A stretch of DNA of 64,000 nt from Chitinophagales bacterium (GCA_017303455.1 JAFLBM010000004.1:173899-237898); one strand, 5' to 3'; shown: positions 34,819-43,870, counted from the first letter of the stretch. The notes: a model not told the origin generated them from the sequence alone. A program made the numbers and translations.

Positions 34819-35769
34819 TTAAGTCTTGGAAGGCAGTTTCTCTTTGGGTTTACTGTCTGGTAACCGTTTAGGTGGAGTAGCCCCTTTGTTGATTCTGATC
34901 ACCACTTTCACAATATCAAGCACAGGACCACCGATACCGAGTCGTTGTGCATTGGAGTTGGCGGGAACAGTCTGTAAACCGGTGGGGTCAAAAACTAAAT
35001 ACTCACCATTGATTTTCCCGGTAGAATCTGTTATTCCTGCAGGTACATACACCTGTATTCTTACTTTCTGGTAACTGACCGGGAAATGCCTTACATAAAA
35101 ATTCTGCTCCTGTTTATACCATTGATCGTTTTTGAAACCCGCCCTTTTGATCTTTGCCGGTTCCCGCAACACGGCTATTTTCTCATACGCATCGTAAGAA
35201 GATGTGCCCACTTCAAACAATCTTCGTATACCGTTACTGCCACCAATTACACCAGTTGGAACTGTGTTCGAAACCTTTTTCACCACTCCCATTACACCAC
35301 CCTGCAATTCGAATATTTGTTTGGAACTTAGTAATTGCCTTGCATCTGACTGGACTACAGAAGGAAGTTTATCAAAATCAGATTTACTGACCACCGCCCA
35401 TAACAACAACTGCACATTCCGTTGCGGAATTCCCGGCTTGCTGCGGGAATTGTATAAGATCGTTTCCACGATCTCTTTGCGGTAACCACTCATGGGTGCC
35501 TGTAAATACGCATCATTGGGAGCAGGATCAGGTGTGCCGGGCTGAAGGCAATAGGTCTTAAACTCGGCTTCATAAAACCCGGGAACAAGTACAAAAGCCC
35601 CATCTTCAGTTCGTGGCAGATTTATCAATGAATCCGGCTTCAAATCGGCAGGAATATCCGGTTGTGATATTTTTGTCTCATCAATAATTGGTTGACTGTT
35701 ACGGGAAGTAGAGGCACAAGCACCCAGAAGAATAGTCAGCCACGCAGTAGTAAGTAGATTTTTAAACAT
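34819..35769 (-). CDS. Hypothetical lipoprotein
   Basis: A 316-aa lipoprotein: signal peptide with lipobox LLGAC (Cys18). The mature part includes AYLQAPMSGYRKEIV, VQLLLWAVVSKSDF and a long C-terminal region rich in Val and Ile with beta-strand character, ending in a Lys/Pro-rich tail. No domain recognised. It is the first gene with chromosome-like codon use to the right of the AT-rich element and stands alone with its own terminator. An envelope function is inferred from the signal only. Confidence 0.7.
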   Translation of the reverse strand: MFKNLLTTAWLTILLGACASTSRNSQPIIDETKISQPDIPADLKPDSLINLPRTEDGAFVLVPGFYEAEFKTYCLQPGTPDPAPNDAYLQAPMSGYRKEIVETILYNSRSKPGIPQRNVQLLLWAVVSKSDFDKLPSVVQSDARQLLSSKQIFELQGGVMGVVKKVSNTVPTGVIGGSNGIRRLFEVGTSSYDAYEKIAVLREPAKIKRAGFKNDQWYKQEQNFYVRHFPVSYQKVRIQVYVPAGITDSTGKINGEYLVFDPTGLQTVPANSNAQRLGIGGPVLDIVKVVIRINKGATPPKRLPDSKPKEKLPSKT

Positions 35770-35985
35770 AGGGTTGTTTTTAGGAGACGGATCGTGAACT
35801 GCTTACACAAAATCTAAAACTATCTGCATATTCAAAAGCAGGCGGCTACCAAAGTATTGTTAAGATAAATCGTTTTATAACGACCTGGATCCCTGTGTTA
35901 TTGCTCCCAAAGGCAATAAATCCGGCTATTGGTATTTGCCGGAACCCAAAACCGGGTTGTTTAATTAGAGGTCGCTTTTTTGCTT

Positions 35986-35993
35986 TAGATTTG
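35986..35993 (+). promoter_or_regulatory. -7 box of the DUF2130 gene
   Basis: TAGATTTG fits TAnnTTTG and lies 20 bp before the ATG at 36013, giving a leader of only a dozen bases. The -33 box is not clear. The 243-bp gap before it holds no gene. Confidence 0.5.
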
Positions 35994-36012
35994 ACGCAAA
36001 CATCAAACAGTA

Positions 36013-37206
36013 ATGGCAACAGAAATAAAATGTCCGAATTGTGGTCACCAGTTTGAACCCAGTGACGCCATCCGCGAAGAAGTGGAGAAAGAATTGCGGA
36101 GCAAAGCGGCTGACTGGCAGAAAAAAAAGAATGACGAATTCCTCGTAAAACTGGAAGAGGAAAAGAAAAAGATACAACTATCCCTGGAAGAAAATCTCCG
36201 GAAAAATATTGCCGCCGATTTCGAGAATAAATTGAAAATGCTGGAGCTAAACAATAAAGACAATGAAGAGAAATTAAAACTGGCCCGGCAGCAACAGCTT
36301 GAGTTTCTAAAAAAAGAACAGGAGTTGGTCAATAAAGAAGCTGAACTGGAATTATCCGTGCAGAAAAAATTGCAGGAAGAAAGAGAGAAATTATCTGTTG
36401 AAATAAGAAAACTGGAAGAACAGCGGAATGCAGCGAAAGAAACAGAATTCCAGTTGCGTTTAAAAGAAATGGAAGAAAAACTGGAAGCACAGAAAAAACT
36501 GGCAGAAGAAATGAAGCGAAAGGCTGAACAGGGTTCCATGCAAAGCCAGGGCGAAGTACAGGAGTTGCTACTGGAAGAAATGCTGCGGACAGCTTTTCCC
36601 TTTGATGTGATCACGGAAGTAGGTAAAGGTGTCAGGGGTGCAGATTGTATACAAACTGTCCGCAATAGTTTAGGCCAGGAATGCGGCAAGATCATCTTTG
36701 AAAGTAAACGGACCAAGGATTTTGCCAATGACTGGATCGAAAAACTGAAAGCAGATATGCGCAACCAGGGGGCTGATGTAGCGGTAATCGTTACACAGGC
36801 CCTGCCTAAAGACATGAGCAGTTTTGGAGAGAAAGATGGAGTCTGGATATGTTCTTTCAGCGAAGCAAAAGCAGTAGTGCATATGCTGCGGGATGGTATT
36901 ATCAAAATATCAATGGCGCTAAAGAAGCAGGATAATAAAGGCGACAAGATGCATATGCTTTATGATTATCTCACCAGTTCTGAATTTGCTGAGCAATGGA
37001 AAGCAATAAGAGAAGGCTTTTTGAGTATGAAGCTTTCTATTCAACGGGAAAGAGATGCCATGGAAAAGCTCTGGAAGCAACGGGAAAAACAATTAGAAAA
37101 AGTATTACTGAATGCTGCACATGTCAGAGGATCTATTGAAGGTATTGCGGGTATGGAAGCGATTGACCTGAACCTGCTGGAATCGGGTGCGGGAGATGAA
37201 GAATAA
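36013..37206 (+). CDS. DUF2130 coiled-coil protein
   Basis: A 397-aa protein. Residues 7-12 (CPNCGH) form half of an N-terminal zinc-ribbon-like motif; residues about 20-190 are a long charged coiled coil; the C-terminal DUF2130 domain has GADCIQTVRNS, GKIIFESKRTK, and ADVAVIVTQALPKDM. The ESKR segment resembles a nuclease-fold core (E-x-K), and the family has been proposed to be nuclease-like, but activity is unproven. It stands alone between a lipoprotein and a phosphopantetheinyl transferase gene. Confidence 0.9.
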   Translation: MATEIKCPNCGHQFEPSDAIREEVEKELRSKAADWQKKKNDEFLVKLEEEKKKIQLSLEENLRKNIAADFENKLKMLELNNKDNEEKLKLARQQQLEFLKKEQELVNKEAELELSVQKKLQEEREKLSVEIRKLEEQRNAAKETEFQLRLKEMEEKLEAQKKLAEEMKRKAEQGSMQSQGEVQELLLEEMLRTAFPFDVITEVGKGVRGADCIQTVRNSLGQECGKIIFESKRTKDFANDWIEKLKADMRNQGADVAVIVTQALPKDMSSFGEKDGVWICSFSEAKAVVHMLRDGIIKISMALKKQDNKGDKMHMLYDYLTSSEFAEQWKAIREGFLSMKLSIQRERDAMEKLWKQREKQLEKVLLNAAHVRGSIEGIAGMEAIDLNLLESGAGDEE

Positions 37207-37210
37207 ATAA

Positions 37211-37828
37211 TCAATCAAAAACCCAGGCCAGTACAAGATGATCAAATTGCTGGTAATGGATATGCAGTTGCTGATGGGTCTTGTGAAAGAAACAATCAAT
37301 TACTGATTGTCCTTCGTGCATATGAATGAGTTGAATATGGCGCCGAAAATCCACCTCTCCATTCCCGTACCATTTGAAAACAGCTTCCTTGCTGCTCCAG
37401 AGAAGAGTGGTAGCTGAATAGTCAGCCGTATCCCCGTCAGTAAGGAAAGACTGCTTTTCTTCAACTGATAAGAATTTATCTTGTATTCGGATGATCTTTT
37501 GCACGGGAATTTCAATATCAATACCTACCCTGCTCTCCCGGCTGACAATAGCGGCCGCATAATCGCCACAATGTGAAATAGAGAAATGATATTGTTCACC
37601 GGGTAAAAAAGGCTTCCGGGTATCAGCGATTTGTATGAGTTCATACGGAAAATCCGGGAACAGGAATTGCAGCAGGAACCGTCCGGCCAGGTGCTGTAAC
37701 CGTTTGTGCGGATGTGTTACATCGCGGTGCTGGGGCACATTGCCTTTGAAGAATGCTTCGGTTTCCTCAATTTTCCAGATACCCAACCTGGTGTTTTCGT
37801 TGATTTGATGTTGAAAAAAAATTGGCAT
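37211..37828 (-). CDS. 4'-phosphopantetheinyl transferase (Sfp-type)
   Basis: A 205-aa enzyme of the Sfp/AcpT superfamily, transferring the phosphopantetheine arm of CoA to acyl-carrier or peptidyl-carrier proteins. Seen: HFSISHCGDYAAA, GIDIEIPVQK with the metal-binding Asp and Glu, and WSSKEAVFKWYG with the second Glu and Lys. It is convergent with the DUF2130 gene (4 bp between stops). Whether it serves fatty acid synthesis or a secondary-metabolite carrier cannot be decided from the window, as no synthase is near. Confidence 0.93.
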   Translation of the reverse strand: MPIFFQHQINENTRLGIWKIEETEAFFKGNVPQHRDVTHPHKRLQHLAGRFLLQFLFPDFPYELIQIADTRKPFLPGEQYHFSISHCGDYAAAIVSRESRVGIDIEIPVQKIIRIQDKFLSVEEKQSFLTDGDTADYSATTLLWSSKEAVFKWYGNGEVDFRRHIQLIHMHEGQSVIDCFFHKTHQQLHIHYQQFDHLVLAWVFD

Positions 37829-37944
37829 CCGTTGTTGATTCGTACTTACTTTGCTGCACTGAATTGCTGAATAAAGATAGGCCGTACAAGAGTGCGACGC
37901 AAGGAACGATGATAAGAATTACTGAAGCTGGTAAATAACATACT

Positions 37945-38481
37945 ATGATTTTATCTGACAAACGGATACTGGAAGAAATAGAGAGAGGAACGATCAAACT
38001 GGCACCTTATGACCGGGAATGCCTGGGGAGCAACTCCTATGATGTGCATTTAGGAAAATGGCTGGCCACCTATAAAGAACATATCCTGGATGCAAAAAAA
38101 CATAACGAAATTGAATACTTCGAGATACCGGAAGACGGTTTTGTTTTATACCCGCATATCTTTTATCTGGGCGTTACATTAGAATACACGGAAACACATG
38201 CCCATGTACCTTTCCTGGAAGGAAAATCATCTACAGGGCGTTTAGGTATTGACATCCATGCAACCGCCGGCAAAGGTGATGTTGGCTTTTGCGGCCACTG
38301 GACTTTAGAGATCTCTGTGAAGCAACCGGTGAAAGTATATAAAGGCATGCCGATCGGCCAGCTCATCTACTTCCCGGTAGATGGAGAGATTGAGGTAAAG
38401 TATAACCAGAAGAAAAATGCCAAGTACAGCGGCCAGCCTGATAAGCCCATTGAAAGTATGATGTGGAAGAATAAATTCTGA
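37945..38481 (+). CDS. dcd: dCTP deaminase
   Basis: A 178-aa enzyme converting dCTP to dUTP for thymidylate synthesis. Seen: SDKRILEEIERGTIKLAPYD at the start, GSNSYDVHLG, and the trimer-fold active-site segment EGKSSTGRLGIDIHATAGKG (given by its ends EGKSSTGR and HATAGKG; the Arg and Glu of the deaminase site are present), GHWTLEI and PIGQLIYF. Start at 37945 agrees with the family N-terminus. A terminator follows within six bases. Confidence 0.95.
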   Translation: MILSDKRILEEIERGTIKLAPYDRECLGSNSYDVHLGKWLATYKEHILDAKKHNEIEYFEIPEDGFVLYPHIFYLGVTLEYTETHAHVPFLEGKSSTGRLGIDIHATAGKGDVGFCGHWTLEISVKQPVKVYKGMPIGQLIYFPVDGEIEVKYNQKKNAKYSGQPDKPIESMMWKNKF

Positions 38482-38486
38482 GGTGG

Positions 38487-38510
38487 GCCGGTCAAAGACC
38501 GGCTCTTTTT
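38487..38510 (+). terminator. Intrinsic terminator of dcd
   Basis: GCCGGTC and GACCGGC with a 3-nt loop, followed by TCTTTTT. It abuts the stop of the convergent TspO gene. Confidence 0.85.
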
Positions 38511-38982
38511 ATTTATTCAGTTGCCAGATGGTATAATTAAGAAAAGCAGCAAAGCTGACCCAGCTTATATAGGGAACCAGCAACCAGGCAGCCAATTTGC
38601 TGATCCGGGCAAATGCAAAAATGGTGAGTACTATGAGCAACCACATCACAACGATTTCAGCAAAAGCAGCTCCGACCAGGTGCTGATCAAAGAATATAAA
38701 GGACCAGAAAAAATTAAGGACTAATTGTATAGCGAACAATACGATCGCCTTCCTTTTAGTGCCTACATCCGTTCCTGATTTCCATACTAAAAAAAGCGAT
38801 ATCCCCATTAAAACATACAGCGTTGTCCATACCGGTCCAAATATGTAATCAGGGGGATTCCAGGATGGCTTATTGATCGTTTGATACCAGCTACCCACTC
38901 CCGTTACAGTGAAAAATGCACTTGTTGACCCAATCAATAATGGAATAGCAAAAGCGATTATCAGTTTGAGTGTATTGTTCAT
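38509..38982 (-). CDS. TspO/MBR family membrane protein
   Basis: A 157-aa protein with five hydrophobic helices. Conserved features of the TspO/peripheral benzodiazepine receptor family are seen: NKPSWNPPDYIFGPVWTTLY between helices 1 and 2 (W..P....FGPVWT), and NFFWSFIFFDQH in the middle. Bacterial TspO binds porphyrins and sterols and takes part in stress and pigment regulation. It is convergent with dcd. Strong family assignment; ligand here unknown. Confidence 0.95.
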   Translation of the reverse strand: MNNTLKLIIAFAIPLLIGSTSAFFTVTGVGSWYQTINKPSWNPPDYIFGPVWTTLYVLMGISLFLVWKSGTDVGTKRKAIVLFAIQLVLNFFWSFIFFDQHLVGAAFAEIVVMWLLIVLTIFAFARISKLAAWLLVPYISWVSFAAFLNYTIWQLNK

Positions 38983-39015
38983 ATTATTAATTAAACATAC
39001 AGAACTGACATTTGT

Positions 39016-40128
39016 TTATAACGCTTCCTTTCCAAACTTCTTATAGTAAGCGATGAGCCAGGCCACTACTTCATTATAGGTCTGTTTACCACCTGGCTGG
39101 TTATTGGCTTTCAGGTAATGCCCGTAGGCCCACATTATGAGTGGCTCCACCGGGTTTTTATACTGCTTGTAAAAATCCCGGAATTCTTTCCTGTCTTTGA
39201 TGACCTGCGGGTGTAACCGTTGCTGAAAATTCTTTGCCAGCACCGTATCCCGCCTGTATACTTCACCTATTGCATAATTGTACATGTCAAAGTACATGGA
39301 GTATCTCATTACCCGTGATGGAGATTGACGGCAGGCCAGGAAGGCAACAAAATTGGCTTCATTTTCTTTGGCATAACCCAACTGGTGAGCTATCTCATGG
39401 GTAGTAACAAAAGGCTCGAGTGCTTTGGGTATGGTGGTGTTCACCTGTGCCTCGCCGGAGAACGGATTATAATAACCCTGGAAGCCGAGATAATTACCAA
39501 GATAGCTGAACAGGGATGGTTTTACAGAAGGATGCTCATATTTCAGGAACGAAAATTTAGCCGCAGCAAAATCATACGCCTCACTGCTTTCATGAAACAG
39601 CCTTTTCTTCCTGTTAAATGAATCCCGTTGGGCAGGGCTTACAAAAACCGCATATTCATTTAATCGCTTTTGAAGGATGCCTGTAACAGAATCAAGGTCG
39701 GCCAGCGAATAGGGTTTTACATCCAGTTCCAGTTGACGGGCAATACCTACCCGGTTATAATTTAGTCCCCACAGCAGGTTAAAAAAAACGTAGACGAACA
39801 GGAAAAAGAAGATCGCCTGCTGCAGTCCTGTAGAAAAATACTGGCGGGTTAGTTTTTTCTGAAAAAGGTATTTGAAGAATTTGCCGGTACGGAACAGGAT
39901 AACCAATATCAAAAAGGCATAAAACAGGTCGCCGGTACTAAAAGGAATCCAACCGAAAAGCATACGCTGGAGCTTCACGATCAGCGGATAAAGCCCAAAT
40001 GTATAATTCGCCTCCACCCATTCCGGGTACAAAGAGACCCATTTGATGGCAATGGTCAGAATGATCAGTAAAACCCAGCTCCAGCTTTTCATCAGCCGGG
40101 CAAAGAGCCGGGACAGGAACTCTTGCAA
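39016..40128 (-). CDS. DUF3810 membrane metalloprotease-like protein
   Basis: A 370-aa protein with three N-terminal membrane helices (about residues 15-35, 60-80 and 100-120) and a C-terminal domain carrying HEIAHQLGY at about residues 245-253 and ENEANFVAFLAC, the HExxH and downstream Glu of a zinc metalloprotease. This is the DUF3810 family of Bacteroidota. Substrate unknown; the active domain probably faces the periplasm. It stands 33 bp from TspO on the same strand. Confidence 0.9.
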   Translation of the reverse strand: MQEFLSRLFARLMKSWSWVLLIILTIAIKWVSLYPEWVEANYTFGLYPLIVKLQRMLFGWIPFSTGDLFYAFLILVILFRTGKFFKYLFQKKLTRQYFSTGLQQAIFFFLFVYVFFNLLWGLNYNRVGIARQLELDVKPYSLADLDSVTGILQKRLNEYAVFVSPAQRDSFNRKKRLFHESSEAYDFAAAKFSFLKYEHPSVKPSLFSYLGNYLGFQGYYNPFSGEAQVNTTIPKALEPFVTTHEIAHQLGYAKENEANFVAFLACRQSPSRVMRYSMYFDMYNYAIGEVYRRDTVLAKNFQQRLHPQVIKDRKEFRDFYKQYKNPVEPLIMWAYGHYLKANNQPGGKQTYNEVVAWLIAYYKKFGKEAL

Positions 40129-40226
40129 ACCTTTAAATTTTAATTGTGTTCAGAACCAGGGCCTTGAGCCGGTCACAAAGGCCGAAAATAATCCAAAAAG
40201 CCCGATAAATTTTCGTTGAATTCCCC

Positions 40227-40234
40227 TACCTTTG
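40227..40234 (+). promoter_or_regulatory. -7 box upstream of the YceD-like gene
   Basis: TACCTTTG, the commonest form of the Bacteroidota -7 box, 23 bp before the ATG at 40258. Its position rules out the upstream TTG at 40216 as a start and supports 40258. Confidence 0.65.
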
Positions 40235-40257
40235 CCAACTCTTTAAAAAGTTCATTC

Positions 40258-40809
40258 ATGGGGCATCGCCGGGACTTTGAGATAGCATTTGTGGGATTGA
40301 AGCCGGGCATTCATGAGTATAACTATGAAATAAAGGATAAGTTCTTTGAGGCATTCCAGCAGCAGGACTTTCGCCACTGCAAAGCCAACGTAAAACTGAC
40401 GCTTGATAAAAAAAGCAGTTTTATGCTGATGAAATTTGAGATCGGTGGCACTCTGGAAGTAACCTGCGACCGTTGCAACAGCAACCTGCCATTAGAATTA
40501 TGGGATGAATTCAACATCACCGTAAAAATGGTGGAAGAACCGGAACTGATGAATGACCAGGAAGAAGATCCCGATGTGTATTATATCGGCCGTGGCGAAA
40601 GCCACCTGGATGTGGCCAACTGGATCTATGAATTCATCAACCTCAGCATCCCGATGCTGAAATCCTGTGGTTTTGAGAATATGGAAGGACCTCATTGCAA
40701 CAAAGCGGCGCTGGATGTTTTAAAAAAAATGGAGCCCGAAGAAAAGACCGAAAACGAAGAGAACCCGATCTGGAAAGGATTGGAGAAGTTTAAGAACTTA
40801 GGTAAATAG
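40258..40809 (+). CDS. DUF177 / YceD-family protein
   Basis: A 183-aa protein with the central DUF177 pattern: EVTCDRCNSNLPLEL with CxxC near residue 80, and a second pair, CGF...CN, near the C-terminus, which may bind metal or hold the fold. The gene lies directly before rpmF (L32) and plsX, the arrangement conserved across bacteria, where YceD is linked to 23S rRNA processing or to rRNA accumulation. The start follows the promoter at 40227. Confidence 0.88.
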   Translation: MGHRRDFEIAFVGLKPGIHEYNYEIKDKFFEAFQQQDFRHCKANVKLTLDKKSSFMLMKFEIGGTLEVTCDRCNSNLPLELWDEFNITVKMVEEPELMNDQEEDPDVYYIGRGESHLDVANWIYEFINLSIPMLKSCGFENMEGPHCNKAALDVLKKMEPEEKTENEENPIWKGLEKFKNLGK

Positions 40810-40847
40810 TATATAAAAGATATTTTCTGATTATTAATAGTTGAGTT

Positions 40848-41039
40848 ATGCCAAATCCGAAACGCAGACACAGTCAGCAAAGAAGTGCAAAACGCAGAAC
40901 GCATTATAAAGCGACTTCTGCCACATTAACAACTGACAGCACTACCGGCGAAACACATGTACGCCACCGTGCCCATGTGAGTGAAGGAAAGCTTTACTAC
41001 AAAGGAAAAGTAGTAGCTGAGAAATCACCCGTTAAGTAA
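40848..41039 (+). CDS. rpmF: 50S ribosomal protein L32
   Basis: A 63-aa basic protein starting MPNPKRRHSQQRSAKRR, the standard L32 N-terminus. The zinc-binding cysteines of the C+ form are absent, so this is a C-minus form. It lies 38 bp after the YceD-like gene and before plsX in the conserved yceD-rpmF-plsX order. Confidence 0.97.
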   Translation: MPNPKRRHSQQRSAKRRTHYKATSATLTTDSTTGETHVRHRAHVSEGKLYYKGKVVAEKSPVK

Positions 41040-41148
41040 TAAGGGACAGTTCCCGCATAGGTAATTTGCTAATTCCAAATCCATTTGACAGAAATGTCAC
41101 GATGGAATTTGGAATTTGTCGTTTTGTAATTTGTACATTGTGCCTGCA

Positions 41149-42084
41149 ATGAATATCGGACTTGATATGATGGGCGGCGATTTCGCCCCGCTGGAAGCTG
41201 TAAAAGGCGTGCAACAGTACCTTGCTGAAAGTACCACAGCAACCCTCTTTCTCATTGGCAATAAAGAACAAATCAATCCGCTGCTCCGGGAGTATAAAGT
41301 TCCAACAGACCGTATTAACGTCATCCATGCTGACCAGGTGATCGGTATGCATGAACATCCCACTAAGGCGTTAAAAGAAAAACAACAATCCTCTATCGCC
41401 ATAGGTTTTCATTTGCTGGCCTCCGGAAAAACAGATGCATTTATCAGTGCCGGTAATACAGGGGCGATGCTGGTGGGGGCATTATTCAGTATCAAAGCCG
41501 TGGAAGGAGTATTGAGGCCCACAATTTCCACGATCATCCCCAAGGAAAATGGCGGAGCAGGCATTTTACTGGATGTGGGGTTAAATGCTGATTGTAAGCC
41601 CGAACAACTAAACCAGTTCGCCGTGATGGGCTCAGTCTATGCCCAGCTTATATTAGGCATTGACAACCCGAGAGTAGGCCTGATGAATGTAGGCGAAGAA
41701 GAAGGAAAAGGCAATTTACTGGCACAGGCTACCTATCCCCTGCTAAAAGAAAATAAACAGATCAACTTCGTTGGTAATATAGAAGGGCGGGATGTACTGG
41801 TGGATAAAGCAGACGTAATGGTCTGTGAAGGTTTTACCGGCAACATCATCCTCAAGCTGGCCGAAACATTATACGAGATCAGTCATCGCAGGCAATTAAA
41901 AGATGAATATTTCGATCGCTTCAATTTTGAAAATTATGGTGGCACCCCGGTGCTGGGTGTGGCCAAACCGGTGATCATTGGTCATGGCATTTCCGGTGCA
42001 AAAGCGTTTAATAACATGATCAAAGTAGCAGAAAAAATGATCGAAAAAGATGTATTGGGCAAAATGAAAGACGCCCTGCAGTAA
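41149..42084 (+). CDS. plsX: Phosphate acyltransferase PlsX
   Basis: A 311-aa enzyme that makes acyl-phosphate from acyl-ACP, the first step of glycerolipid synthesis with PlsY. Seen: NIGLDMMGGDFAP at the start, AFISAGNTGAMLVGA, and CEGFTGNIILKLAE, all PlsX signatures; GHGISGAKAFNNMI near the end. I start it at ATG 41149; a TTG at 41116 would add 11 atypical residues. It follows L32, as in many genomes. Confidence 0.96.
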   Translation: MNIGLDMMGGDFAPLEAVKGVQQYLAESTTATLFLIGNKEQINPLLREYKVPTDRINVIHADQVIGMHEHPTKALKEKQQSSIAIGFHLLASGKTDAFISAGNTGAMLVGALFSIKAVEGVLRPTISTIIPKENGGAGILLDVGLNADCKPEQLNQFAVMGSVYAQLILGIDNPRVGLMNVGEEEGKGNLLAQATYPLLKENKQINFVGNIEGRDVLVDKADVMVCEGFTGNIILKLAETLYEISHRRQLKDEYFDRFNFENYGGTPVLGVAKPVIIGHGISGAKAFNNMIKVAEKMIEKDVLGKMKDALQ

Positions 42085-42195
42085 ACCTGTCTGCACTGTC
42101 CAGGATAAAAATTCCTCATTTCATCCCTCTTTTGTGCTATACCCTCGTCATGGTATTGCAACGGCAATACAAATACTGTAATTTTCGCTTTAGAA

Positions 42196-43326
42196 ATGAT
42201 AAAGTCGTACCAAAAAATACTGCTGTTTTTACTGCTCCCGCTGAGCACACTTGTTTTAAACGGGCAGACCAGCATTTCCCTGCTGGCGTCAAAAAGATAT
42301 GCTCCCAGGACAACAACCTATTTTACCAGGATTGGTGAAAGTTCTGTTGCTATCAAAGTAATGCAGTATGGCGAATCAAAAAAACCGGTTTACATCAACG
42401 TTCATGCAGATGAATTCACTTCACTGGTAGCAGCCCAGCGGCTATTGCAGCAGGAAGGCGGCTTACTGATAAAAATTGAGAATAATAATAAACGGAATAT
42501 CCGTTTCCGGCTCCGTGGCCGGTATTATACATTTGACCCCAACCGGATGTTCTCTGCTGAAGGTGCGGCACAAACGTTGAAACAACTGGGCCGCAGCAGT
42601 GATGCAGCCATTGAAGAAGTAGTAAAATTCGGTAAACGTATTCTTCAGCTGATCCCCGAAAACCCTGTTTGTATTATCGCCTTGCATAATAATACGGAAG
42701 GCAAATTTGGTGTCAATTCTTTCCTGCCGGGTGCTGAAAGAGAAACCGATGCCCGGAAAGTATATGCTGATACTTTACAGGATCCGGACGATATTTTCCT
42801 GACCACGGACAGTATTCTTTATCACCGGCTGGCAGCAGAAAAATATAATATCATCTGGCAGGATAATATAAATGTCAGAAAAGACGGTTCTTTAAGCGTT
42901 TACTGCGGCGAAAGGAATATCACCTACCTGAACTGCGAAACACAGCATGGTAAAACAGAACAATACCTGAATATGCTGCTATCCGCCACTGAGCATATCG
43001 GCAGGCTGAATGAAGCCGGGATCAGCTATAATTATACAGTGCAACTGAACAACCCAACAGTTATTAATACTGCAATAGAAGTTTTCTTTGGAGATAAAAG
43101 AATAGGCCAGGTAAGATCAGTGAACATGACTGATTCAACAACCCTATCCGGTCTTTTAGAGATCAATAAAGATTTCAAACTGTATTCCAATATGGATCTC
43201 TTTCTGCTGAAAAATCCCGCCGGCAACACAAGAATAGACCTTCGGATTGACCCTACCCGGCCCCGGGAACTGCTGAATCCTGCAACTTCCGTAATTTCAA
43301 TTGCTGCCAGGTTAACAGCGGAATAA
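42196..43326 (+). CDS. Secreted M14-like zinc carboxypeptidase fold protein
   Basis: A 376-aa protein with a signal peptide (LLPLSTLVLNGQ). It looks like a divergent M14 peptidase: His70-x-x-Glu73 (HADE), Asn116-Arg117 in DPNRMF, a third ligand His164 (ALHNN) and a catalytic-type Glu248 (NCETQHG). The order and spacing (H..E, about 95 residues, H, about 85 residues, E, plus the NR pair) match metallocarboxypeptidases, although the identity outside these motifs is low. The C-terminal 110 residues are likely a beta domain. Substrate unknown; peptidoglycan peptides or dietary peptides are possible. Confidence 0.7.
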   Translation: MIKSYQKILLFLLLPLSTLVLNGQTSISLLASKRYAPRTTTYFTRIGESSVAIKVMQYGESKKPVYINVHADEFTSLVAAQRLLQQEGGLLIKIENNNKRNIRFRLRGRYYTFDPNRMFSAEGAAQTLKQLGRSSDAAIEEVVKFGKRILQLIPENPVCIIALHNNTEGKFGVNSFLPGAERETDARKVYADTLQDPDDIFLTTDSILYHRLAAEKYNIIWQDNINVRKDGSLSVYCGERNITYLNCETQHGKTEQYLNMLLSATEHIGRLNEAGISYNYTVQLNNPTVINTAIEVFFGDKRIGQVRSVNMTDSTTLSGLLEINKDFKLYSNMDLFLLKNPAGNTRIDLRIDPTRPRELLNPATSVISIAARLTAE

Positions 43327-43327
43327 G

Positions 43328-43521
43328 ATGAAACTATTTATGTTCTTTATCAACAGCATTTACTGGCTGTGGGCTTTTGCCGTTCCGGTTATTGTTTTAG
43401 GATTACAGCCTGGTTCTTCTATGAAAAAACACACAAAAACCTGCCTTATTCAATTTTGCTGTTAATTGCCGGTATTATTTCAGGTGTCATCATTGCGGAA
43501 GCGATCAGGAGAAAATATTAG
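43328..43521 (+). pseudogene. Frameshifted small membrane protein gene
   Basis: The frame from ATG 43328 (MKLFMFFINSIYWLWAFAVP, 45 aa) runs into a stop at 43463, but the next frame continues without interruption as ITAWFFYEKTHKN, then PYSILLLIAGIISG and AEAIRRKY, ending at 43519-43521. Joining the frames with one extra base near 43402 gives a single 64-aa two-helix membrane protein, a layout I recognise from other Bacteroidota genomes. The gene is therefore broken by a 1-bp deletion, or the base is missing from the assembly. It lies 1 bp after the M14-like gene. Confidence 0.6.
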
Positions 43522-43576
43522 CTCGTTCAGTTTTTCAGCCGGCTATCCGCAACTCCGGACCTGGATGAAAAAGAAG

Positions 43577-43602
43577 AAACCCCTGAAAAATCAGAGGTTT
43601 CT
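43577..43602 (-). terminator. Terminator after tRNA-Lys
   Basis: Arms AAACCCCTGA and TCAGAGGTTT (one mismatch) around AAAA. On the minus strand it is followed by a T/C-rich tract, placing it just downstream of the tRNA. Confidence 0.6.
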
Positions 43603-43605
43603 TAG

Positions 43606-43679
43606 TGATCCCGCTGGGACTCGAACCCAGGGCCCATACATTAAAAGTGTATTGCTCTACCAACTGAGCTACGAGATCA
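43606..43679 (-). tRNA. tRNA-Lys, anticodon TTT
   Basis: A 74-nt cloverleaf on the minus strand. The acceptor stem TGATCTC pairs with GGGATCA (one G-T pair); the D arm is AGCTCAGTTGGTAGAGC; the anticodon stem ATACA/TGTAT encloses CTTTTAA, anticodon TTT; the T arm is CTGGG-TTCGAGT-CCCAG. CCA is not encoded. It lies among housekeeping genes with no sign of an integration at its 3' end. Confidence 0.96.
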
Positions 43680-43842
43680 ACCTGTTCCTTCTTCCTTTCG
43701 GATTTGGGAGTGCAAAAATACAGTCTCGCTGCTTTCAGTCCAAAAATATTTCAGCCGGTTTTCAACATTATTTCAACTGATTTTCAAGCCAAAATAAAGA
43801 ATCCGGGGCCTTCAAAAAATATATTGTTGCGCATTTTTAAAG

Positions 43843-43850
43843 TAGGTTTG
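43843..43850 (+). promoter_or_regulatory. -7 box of the SDR gene
   Basis: TAGGTTTG fits TAnnTTTG, 20 bp before the ATG at 43871. A TTG at 43824-43826 is a little too close (16 bp) to be an ideal -33 box. Confidence 0.5.
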
Positions 43851-43870
43851 CGTCATAACCCAGTTACAGC

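Noticed and set aside
36045..36947. Long 300-codon open frame antisense to the DUF2130 gene
   Set aside because: Ser/Phe/Cys-rich low-complexity translation caused by the Glu/Lys-rich coiled coil on the other strand; no start context or domain.
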